Source of the DNA: Clostridia bacterium
GTDB lineage: Bacteria > Bacillota > Clostridia > Oscillospirales > Acutalibacteraceae
NCBI GenBank assembly: GCA_017429345.1
Contig: JAFRPB010000162.1
Coordinates: 1 to 34,560 of the forward strand
DNA length: 34,560 nucleotides
Reading direction: 5' to 3'
Numbering within the stretch: position 1 is the first letter of the stretch; every line of letters begins with the position of its first letter. Under the pieces are notes generated by a model. That model did no database searches, was not told the origin of the DNA, and worked only from the letters and a program-made list of their open reading frames with translations. Made by a program: the position numbers and the translations under genes. Below, piece after piece: positions 1-6,458 of this stretch.

Positions 1-1434
1 AAGCGTTTCAACGCCCACGAAAATTTCAACGCCGTTGAGCCGAGCTTTCCAGTCTGCGATCGGCATCGCACTGTCGTTCGATGAAAAACGCGGGGTTACG
101 GTGATCGAGTCGACCAGCTTCTCTTCGTTCCACGTGATCGGGTCGAAGCCGAATTGATAGCACTGGTCGAGGTCGCGCATCAGTCGGACGGAGAGCTCGA
201 TATCGTGGCCCCATTTTTTCTCCGCTTCTTCGACGATCTTCGCGGTGTCCCGTATATATTGGTTCATGATGCCGACGATCTCGTTCGTGTCGGCGTTAAT
301 GTAATCGAAGCAGTAGATCTCGCGCATGAAGTCAAGCTCCAGGCCGTATACGTCATAATGCAAAAGCTGCTCTTTTGTGTAATCGAGCATCAGATGACGG
401 ATCTCGGGCACCGCGTAATCAACGCAGTGACGGTAATAGCCGTATTCCTCGCCGATCGTCCAGCCGTTAGCTTCCGCGATATAAAACAGCTCGCCGCGCA
501 GCTGACTCGTATCGGGATCAGGATCGTGGCAGTCGTTCATCCGCAGCGTCAGCCACGGGCGAATATTGACCTCTTTGCATTTTTCGATCCATTTAGCGAA
601 AATATCGATCTTCTGCTCGTTATAAAACGCGTTCAGACCGGAATAGTTGGAATAATCCACCGGATTGCCGTGCTGCTCGGTCTGCCCGTAAAGATCGCCG
701 CGGAAGGTCATAACGTTCGTCGGCACGTCCGAGCTCTGGCAAAAGATATTGAACAAAAGATCCGTCACGCCGGAATCCGCATAGTTCATTACATATTCAT
801 TCAGACTTTCGTCGTCGAATCTGCCCTCTTTCGCAAGGTCGTTCCAGAATCTCCACCAGTGAGAATCGTCGGCGTTGATGATGAGTCTGTTCTTCTTAGA
901 CACGTTGTCAAGTCCTTTCGTTTCGGTGATCTTATTCTCGTACGGGTGGTCATACCGTTCGGGCAGCGTGTCCGATACTGCGAAAACGACAAGGGGAACG
1001 ATCATCACGGCTGAAAGAATGATCCCCAGCGCTGCGATCGGCTTTTTATCCGTTGCCCTGAGAAACGTAACGATCAGCAGAACAATAAAAAACACCGCAT
1101 AGAGGCAGCACATGATCGCAGCTGCAAGAGCTGCTTTCCTCGCCCCGAGGATCACGTTGTTGATCAGGAACGTCAGCGCGAACGCGAGAACGAGAAATCC
1201 GGCGAACGCGATCAGCGCTTTGATAACAGGCTTTTTCTTTTCCGTCAGAAAGGCATTCATATAAATAAGAACGCCGCAGCCGAGCGCGAGCACGGCGACG
1301 CTCAGACAATACAGGACCGGGTTCCAGTTGATAAAATACCGCATGAACATACGGATCCCGCCGGAACAGATGAGGATCGCAGCGAAAACGTAAGACCAGG
1401 CGTTTGTTTTATTTATCGAATAGCTTTTGCTCAT
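1..1434 (-). CDS. Membrane-anchored glycoside-hydrolase-like TIM-barrel protein, 3' end outside window
   Basis: An uninterrupted reading frame of 478 codons starts with ATG at 1434 and runs off the left edge. A GAGGTGAT ribosome binding site lies just upstream of the ATG. The first ~165 residues hold about five hydrophobic segments (for example ILICSGGIRMF, LALGCGVLIY, ALIAFAGFLVLAFAL, AVFFIVLLIV and ILSAVMIVPLVVFAV). A soluble domain follows, beginning near residue 185 with RLIINADDSHWW. The motif GLELDFMRE (E366, D368) and the segment RPWLTLRMND resemble the putative glycosyl-hydrolase TIM barrels of the GHL/DUF4015 type. Inference: the catalytic domain faces outside and acts on a carbohydrate. 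The exact family is not certain. Fusion of a multi-pass membrane anchor to such a barrel is unusual. The gene is divergent from the isomerase-like gene at 1593. Confidence 0.8.
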   Translation of the reverse strand, partial: MSKSYSINKTNAWSYVFAAILICSGGIRMFMRYFINWNPVLYCLSVAVLALGCGVLIYMNAFLTEKKKPVIKALIAFAGFLVLAFALTFLINNVILGARKAALAAAIMCCLYAVFFIVLLIVTFLRATDKKPIAALGIILSAVMIVPLVVFAVSDTLPERYDHPYENKITETKGLDNVSKKNRLIINADDSHWWRFWNDLAKEGRFDDESLNEYVMNYADSGVTDLLFNIFCQSSDVPTNVMTFRGDLYGQTEQHGNPVDYSNYSGLNAFYNEQKIDIFAKWIEKCKEVNIRPWLTLRMNDCHDPDPDTSQLRGELFYIAEANGWTIGEEYGYYRHCVDYAVPEIRHLMLDYTKEQLLHYDVYGLELDFMREIYCFDYINADTNEIVGIMNQYIRDTAKIVEEAEKKWGHDIELSVRLMRDLDQCYQFGFDPITWNEEKLVDSITVTPRFSSNDSAMPIADWKARLNGVEIFVGVETL

Positions 1435-1455
1435 AAAGACATCACCTCGCAAAAA

Positions 1456-1484
1456 ATCATAGCATAAAAAAGGCGGAAATGCAA
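1456..1484 (-). promoter_or_regulatory. Promoter for the membrane glycosidase-like gene
   Basis: On the minus strand, TTGCAT (1484-1479) is followed after 17 bases by TATGAT (1461-1456). A TG one base before the -10 hexamer gives an extended -10 element. It lies 22 bases upstream of the ATG at 1434. Confidence 0.6.
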
Positions 1485-1514
1485 TCTCTGTTTGTCGGGC
1501 TTTGTGAAATTATA

Positions 1515-1543
1515 TTGATTTTTCCTTAAAAATAAGTTACAAT
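1515..1543 (+). promoter_or_regulatory. Promoter for isomerase-lipase pair
   Basis: TTGATT (1515-1520), a 17-base spacer and TACAAT (1538-1543) form a near-consensus SigA-type promoter about 50 bases before the ATG at 1593. It faces away from the promoter at 1456-1484, so the 158-base gap is a divergent control region. Confidence 0.65.
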
Positions 1544-1592
1544 AAATTTAAGCGGGAAATGATCCCGTATCTGGTGAAACGGAGGAAAAAAT

Positions 1593-2369
1593 ATGAAAAA
1601 ACCGACAATGGCGATCCAGCTGTATACGCTGCGCGACTTTATCCAGACCGCGGAGGATTTTGATTCAACGCTCGCGCGCCTCGAGGCAATGGGCGTCAAA
1701 GACGTGCAGATCTCCGCCATCGGCGATATCCCCGCCGAAACGCAGAGGGAGATCCTTGATAAGCACGGCATAAAGGTCTGCGTGACGCATAAAAGCTTTG
1801 ACTGGATGGAGAACGATACAGATGGTCTGATCGCGCACCATAAGATCATCGGCTGCGACGCGATCGGTCTGGGCAGCGCGCCCGGAGAGTTCCGCGGCAC
1901 CTATGCCAAGATAAAGGAATTCATCGACCGTGCGCAGGCGGTCGCCGAAAAGCTCGCCGCCGCAGGGATGACGTTCCAGTATCACAATCACGATTTCGAG
2001 TTTAAAAAGCTTGAAGATCGCGATTTTACCATGATGGATATGCTTCTTAGCGAGACCGATCCCGCTCTGTTCCGCTTTATCCCGGACGTTGCGTGGATCC
2101 ACTACGGCGGCGCAGATCCGGTGGAGATCCTGAATAAAATGAAGGGCAGAGTAAAAGTTCTGCACTTTAAGGATTATATCGTCGATGCGGAAGGTCAGCG
2201 CCGTTTCGTCTCGCTGGGCAAAGGCAGGGTCGATCTTCACGCCTGCTATGAGGCCGCGTGCGAGCTGGAAATTCCCTTTATCGCGTACGAACAGGACTGC
2301 GACTGGGTCGACGGCGACGCGTTCAAGGCGACCGAGGAATCCTGGGCGTTCATGCAGAGCCTGCTTTGA
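1593..2369 (+). CDS. Sugar phosphate isomerase/epimerase-type TIM barrel (AP endonuclease 2-like)
   Basis: The product has 258 residues, a normal length for the xylose-isomerase-like/AP-endonuclease-2 TIM-barrel superfamily. It starts at ATG 1593 after GGAGG at 1581-1585. Opening MAIQLYTLRD is typical of family members acting on sugars or inositol derivatives. Likely metal and substrate residues are H131 and H133 in YHNHDFE, D165 and H170 in PDVAWIHYGG, H191 in VLHFKDY and E233 in AYEQD. Inference: a soluble metal-dependent sugar (phosphate) isomerase or epimerase; the substrate cannot be read from sequence. The lipase gene follows after 51 bases with no visible terminator between, so the two are probably co-transcribed, although a metabolic link is not obvious. 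Confidence 0.85.
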   Translation: MKKPTMAIQLYTLRDFIQTAEDFDSTLARLEAMGVKDVQISAIGDIPAETQREILDKHGIKVCVTHKSFDWMENDTDGLIAHHKIIGCDAIGLGSAPGEFRGTYAKIKEFIDRAQAVAEKLAAAGMTFQYHNHDFEFKKLEDRDFTMMDMLLSETDPALFRFIPDVAWIHYGGADPVEILNKMKGRVKVLHFKDYIVDAEGQRRFVSLGKGRVDLHACYEAACELEIPFIAYEQDCDWVDGDAFKATEESWAFMQSLL

Positions 2370-2420
2370 TCTATTTTCGATCCTGCCCCGATATTATAAA
2401 ATTAAGGAGCTGACAGTATT

Positions 2421-3599
2421 ATGTTGGGAAAAATCATCGCGTTTATCATGGCGATCCTCGCCCTGTTTTCATCTCTGTCGCAGGCAATTTCCCCGGAAGA
2501 ACCGTCCCTCATGGAAGAACCCGTTACGAATTATACTTATGTTTTCGTGCACGGCCTCTCCGGCTGGGGCAGTTACGACATTCAGAATACGGTCGTTCCC
2601 TACTGGGGTATGCTCGGCGGCGATCTGATGAAGTATCTGAACAAGCAGGGCTTTCACTGCTATTCCGCCTCGGTCGATCCGATCGGCTCCGCGTGGGACA
2701 GAGCCTGTGAGCTTTACGCGCAGCTCAGCGGCACGCGCGTCGATTACGGCAAGGAGCACAGCGAACGCTGCGGACACGACCGCTACGGCAAGGATTATTC
2801 CCGCATTCGCCTGATCAAGGAATGGGACGAAGAAAACAAGATCAATCTGCTCGGACATTCCTTCGGCGGCGCGACGGTGCGCCTGCTGGCGGAGCTGATG
2901 GCGAACGGCAGCGCGGCGGAACGCGCTGCGACGGGGGAGGATACCTCGCCTCTGTTCACGGGCGGCAAAGCGGACTGGATCTACAGCATCACGACGCTTG
3001 CCGCGCCGCACAACGGCACCTCGTCCCTGACGATCGACGCGAAGCAGACCACTTCGACCGCCGAAACGCCGAAACAGTATGTTGAGGGCATGATGACGCA
3101 GGTGATCCCCGTCGCGACGAGAGACCCGATGCCCGATAAGGATATTTCGGATTACGCGCAGCACGATCTTTCCGTCGACGGCGCGCTCGCGCTGAACGAA
3201 ACGATCTCCACCGTACCCGGGATCTACTATTTCTCCTACGCCTGCTACTGCTGCGTACAGAACGAAGACGGGACGTATTCGCCGGTCGAAAAGGATATGG
3301 AATCGCTGTTCCACCGCTCTTCGGACCTGATGGGCGCGTTCCTCGGCAAGACCGAGGGCGGGTATGAGCTTGACGAGTCGTGGTGGATGAACGACGGTCT
3401 TGTGAATACGATCTCCGCGCGTTATCCCTTCGATGCGCCGCATACCGATTTTGACGAAGACGATATCCGTCCCGGCGTATGGAACGTCTTCCCGGATCTG
3501 TACGGCGATCATATGTATCTGCAGGGAGAGCTGATGAAAACGAAGGACATTAAGCCCTTTTATGTCGATCAACTGAATCTGATCAACGGTATTCATTAA
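2421..3599 (+). CDS. Secreted triacylglycerol lipase-like alpha/beta hydrolase (family I.5-type)
   Basis: The product has 392 residues with a signal peptide (about residues 1-22, ending SLSQA). The oxyanion region is FVHGLSGWG (42-50). The nucleophile is Ser147 in GHSFGG, the acid is probably Asp325 in WMNDGLVNTIS, and the general base is probably His364 in YGDHMYLQGE. Segments WDRACELY (Asp93) and DYGKEHSERCGHDRYG (His113 and His119, six residues apart) match the zinc site of Geobacillus/staphylococcal-type lipases (family I.5/I.6); Asp253 may be the fourth ligand. Established for that family: hydrolysis of acylglycerols outside the cell. Inference here: a zinc-stabilised secreted lipase. 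The start is set by AAGGAG at 2404-2409. A terminator follows at 3613. Confidence 0.85.
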   Translation: MLGKIIAFIMAILALFSSLSQAISPEEPSLMEEPVTNYTYVFVHGLSGWGSYDIQNTVVPYWGMLGGDLMKYLNKQGFHCYSASVDPIGSAWDRACELYAQLSGTRVDYGKEHSERCGHDRYGKDYSRIRLIKEWDEENKINLLGHSFGGATVRLLAELMANGSAAERAATGEDTSPLFTGGKADWIYSITTLAAPHNGTSSLTIDAKQTTSTAETPKQYVEGMMTQVIPVATRDPMPDKDISDYAQHDLSVDGALALNETISTVPGIYYFSYACYCCVQNEDGTYSPVEKDMESLFHRSSDLMGAFLGKTEGGYELDESWWMNDGLVNTISARYPFDAPHTDFDEDDIRPGVWNVFPDLYGDHMYLQGELMKTKDIKPFYVDQLNLINGIH

Positions 3600-3612
3600 A
3601 AAGTCTATATTA

Positions 3613-3656
3613 AAGACGCTGTGGTGTTTCCTGTATAATGCCGCGGCGTCTTTTTT
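3613..3656 (+). terminator. Rho-independent terminator after lipase
   Basis: A 12-base-pair stem with two G-T pairs (3613-3624 with 3641-3652) is followed by a T run to 3656. It lies 13 bases after the lipase stop codon. Confidence 0.85.
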
Positions 3657-3743
3657 CAATAAGTTTTGCATATTATTTTATTTATGGCAGAAAAATAGGG
3701 ATAAGATATTAAATATCAGGATCATGAAAATAAAAAATTTTAA

Positions 3744-3771
3744 TTGACATATATGGTAAAAATATGATAAT
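3744..3771 (+). promoter_or_regulatory. Promoter for the surface-protein/ABC transporter pair
   Basis: A perfect TTGACA (3744-3749) is followed after 16 bases by GATAAT (3766-3771). It lies about 40 bases upstream of the TTG start at 3813. A TATAAT at 3771-3776 is also present, but its 21-base spacing from the -35 is too long. Confidence 0.6.
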
Positions 3772-3812
3772 ATAATAAATCTGATAATAGTATTTAAAAT
3801 AGGAGAGTTTCG

Positions 3813-6458
3813 TTGCGCATTCTTGTGAAACAAATCATTTGCGTTGTATTATCGTTGTTGATGCTTTTGCCGACAGCGGTAGTTTCTGTGCGCGCAGCGG
3901 TGAGTTATCCCGAAGGTGTGACTGATGAGCAGATCACAGTGAGCATTGAGAAAACAGATGTGCTGATCCGATCGGCGATGCCTGCGCTGACCGGTAAAAC
4001 AGTCAGGCAATTAATTAATTCGCTGTTGTATTCCGATCAGAATATCACGAAGGTGTTTCAGTCTGCATATACTTCGCTTGAAGAATCAAAAGATACGTTG
4101 ACCGGTCTCGGAATTGACGTCGGCACGGCCCGTCTTGCGGAAAGCCTTGCCGCCTATCCGACCGCGGCTGCTGCGCTTTCGGCAAGTCCGACATGGGCGG
4201 GCGTGGATCTGAGCGGTGTTGCATGGGGAGTGCAGTCAGATACGGATTTTGCCAATCTTATCGCCGCGATGCTCGAACCGTTTAACGACGTGTTATATAT
4301 GCTGCTCTGCCAAGGCGAATATAAAGCTTCCGTGCTGACGCTTACCGGAGGAAACGGTTACGCTTCCGCCGTTCTTCCGTTGCTGCAGATGCTCGAATGC
4401 CCGGTAATAGTTCCGGACGCTGATTTTACTGCGCAGGCGGCTGCGAATAAAAACGCGATGATATACAATATCTCTGCGTCATTGCTTTCTTTGATCGATA
4501 AAATATCAAACGCGCCGGCGGATACACTGACGCGTCTTGTGCCTGTACTCGCGGAATATCTGCGCGGCGACGGTTTTGCGCATACGGTGACGGCGCTTGC
4601 GGAACCGATCTCGGTGCGTATCGGACCGTTCGGATATCTTTTTTCCGGCACGAAAATGCTGTCGTTCTATATGTTCCTTCAGGATCCGAATAAGTATTCG
4701 ATGGATTTCAGCGAAAATCTGCCGAAGCTGCTGGAAGATGCGTCGATCCGATCAAACGGTCAGTCCTTTGATCTGCCGTGGATCGATCTTGACGCTTTTG
4801 CCGAATGCAAAGGGAATCAGAACGCCGCGTACATTCTGATGATGCGCTGGCTGATCGATCTTTTAAAAGAGAACAAAGACAAAATCCCGGCGTTTTCCGG
4901 CGCAGATTCAGACGGGGCAATAAGCGAGATTCTTGACGGTTTTATAAAAAAAGATACCGATGAGCTTATCATTATTCTGATTCGTCTGTTTACCGTAACT
5001 GAGGGCACACTGCTTGAATTTGAATGGAAAAGCGCTCCGTATACGCCAGGCGCGGTCGACTATACGCAAAATCTGACGCGGGATCATTTTCAGAAGGTTT
5101 ATGAAGGAATCGACGCGTTGATCGACGAAGCGGTCGCGGATCTTTCCGATGAAAAGAGTATCGGCGAGATTCTGAAGAAGAAGATCTACACAAACGAGTT
5201 GATCACCTCTCTTGTCAAAGGGCTTTACGGAGCTATTCCGGCGGAAAGCGCGCAGGCGCTTGCGATGTTGGATATTCCCGCAGCGCCTTATCAGCTCGCG
5301 GAAGAGCTTTCCGGCGGAAATTTTGTTTCCGCCCGGGATACGCTTTATCGTTTTACGAACTGGAACGCGGTAGGTTCGGTATACTGGGGCTTTACGGACG
5401 GGAACAGAAAGGGTTTTCGCAGCGCTTTGGTCGGCGTTTTGCGTCCGTTCCGTCCGGCGCTTGAAATGCTGCTTGCGAACGGAGCGATTACGCTGTTTGA
5501 CAGTCTGAATATTACCGGCGGCAACGGATATAATATCGCGGTGATCCCGCTTCTTGAAGCGCTCGGCTGTGACAACGCAAAAATCAAGACTTATCGGGAT
5601 TATGCAGCCGGCAAAGGTACGGACGCGATTCTGACGGATATCATCGATCCGGTGCTCGATCTGATCGACGATATCGCTGAAAAGCCCGTGTATCATGTGA
5701 TCCGTATTCTTCCGAATATTTTGTATTTTATCAACTCGAACGGACTCGCGCAATGCGTTTCGAATCTGATTGAGCCGATCAGACGTCTGTCAAAAGAATT
5801 CGGTCTGGATCTTTCCTCTCTGACCGGAGAGCTTGATAAGATCGGCAATATTGATCTTTATTCGGAAATTGAAAACGCAGTTGCGCAGCTCACAGACCGT
5901 AGCGATTTAAACCTCAAACTGCGCACGCCGGATCTACAGAAGCTCGCTTCGCTCGGCACGCTTGTTAAGCTGCAGAGCAAGAGAACGTATCTCGGCAATT
6001 TCGCTCAGATCGACACGGTACAGGCGGACGCGCCGGCGATCATGATCACCGTGCTGCGTTATATTGTCGAGCTTCTGCAGGATCCCGAGAATGCCGGTAT
6101 GTTGGGAGAGCTGATGAGCGGCGGCGGCAGCGGAGGAAATCCGATGTTTTCGCAGTTTGCCGGCGGTATCGGCGGTGAATTCAACGAGATGACGGGCGAT
6201 GAGCTCATCGAATGGCTGTATAAACTGTTCTTCCGAGAGCGCGCTACACTTGAAGTCGTTACGGGAGAAGAGTATATTCCGACGGTAATATATCAGGAAA
6301 AAAGAAAAACTTCTGATATCCTTAAACCTGTGATGAAGATAACAGTCACCGTCGTGCTCGTTGTACTCGTGCTGATTATCGAAAGAAAAAATATTGAGGA
6401 TATGATATACCGGATCAAACGAAGAAAAGAAAGGAGGGATCGGGATGTTGGTGCTTAA
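3813..6458 (+). CDS. Unrecognised secreted, C-terminally membrane-anchored protein with internal duplication
   Basis: I do not recognise the family of this 881-residue protein. The start is TTG at 3813, placed by AGGAGA at 3801-3806. An N-terminal signal peptide is visible (IICVVLSLLMLLPTAVVSVRA, in residues 8-28). The body is rich in leucine and probably helical, and has two related copies of a ~145-residue unit (about 132-274 and 518-664) that share WG, PF, TGGNGY and EPI landmarks. Near the C terminus, a glycine-rich patch (GGGSGG) is followed by one membrane segment (ITVTVVLVVLVLIIE) and a basic tail (KRRKERRDRD). The topology is therefore mostly extracellular with a single C-terminal anchor. 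The stop overlaps the next ABC transporter gene by 14 bases, which implies translational coupling and a shared function. Confidence 0.8.
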   Translation: MRILVKQIICVVLSLLMLLPTAVVSVRAAVSYPEGVTDEQITVSIEKTDVLIRSAMPALTGKTVRQLINSLLYSDQNITKVFQSAYTSLEESKDTLTGLGIDVGTARLAESLAAYPTAAAALSASPTWAGVDLSGVAWGVQSDTDFANLIAAMLEPFNDVLYMLLCQGEYKASVLTLTGGNGYASAVLPLLQMLECPVIVPDADFTAQAAANKNAMIYNISASLLSLIDKISNAPADTLTRLVPVLAEYLRGDGFAHTVTALAEPISVRIGPFGYLFSGTKMLSFYMFLQDPNKYSMDFSENLPKLLEDASIRSNGQSFDLPWIDLDAFAECKGNQNAAYILMMRWLIDLLKENKDKIPAFSGADSDGAISEILDGFIKKDTDELIIILIRLFTVTEGTLLEFEWKSAPYTPGAVDYTQNLTRDHFQKVYEGIDALIDEAVADLSDEKSIGEILKKKIYTNELITSLVKGLYGAIPAESAQALAMLDIPAAPYQLAEELSGGNFVSARDTLYRFTNWNAVGSVYWGFTDGNRKGFRSALVGVLRPFRPALEMLLANGAITLFDSLNITGGNGYNIAVIPLLEALGCDNAKIKTYRDYAAGKGTDAILTDIIDPVLDLIDDIAEKPVYHVIRILPNILYFINSNGLAQCVSNLIEPIRRLSKEFGLDLSSLTGELDKIGNIDLYSEIENAVAQLTDRSDLNLKLRTPDLQKLASLGTLVKLQSKRTYLGNFAQIDTVQADAPAIMITVLRYIVELLQDPENAGMLGELMSGGGSGGNPMFSQFAGGIGGEFNEMTGDELIEWLYKLFFRERATLEVVTGEEYIPTVIYQEKRKTSDILKPVMKITVTVVLVVLVLIIERKNIEDMIYRIKRRKERRDRDVGA
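4206..4634 (+). repeat. First copy of the TGGNGY protein repeat
   Basis: Encodes about residues 132-274 of the surface protein. Shared landmarks are W138-G139, PF at 156-157, TGGNGY at 178-183, AVLPLL just after, and EPI followed by FG near the end. The copy diverges at DNA level, so this is an old protein-level duplication. Confidence 0.7.
5364..5804 (+). repeat. Second copy of the TGGNGY protein repeat
   Basis: Encodes about residues 518-664. It aligns with the first copy at an offset of 387-390 residues: W525-G526, RPF, TGGNGY at 568-573, AVIPLL, and EPI followed by FG. The second half also matches (DLIDDI with SLIDKI). Confidence 0.7.

Noticed and set aside
154-1014. Long plus-strand ORF of 286 codons
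   Set aside because: It lies opposite the continuous minus-strand glycosidase-like frame, has no ribosome binding site at its start and a composition typical of a complementary-strand shadow.
2469-3671. Minus-strand ORF of 400 codons opposite the lipase
   Set aside because: The plus strand carries a complete lipase motif set with signal peptide; the reverse frame shows no motif and runs across the terminator at 3613.
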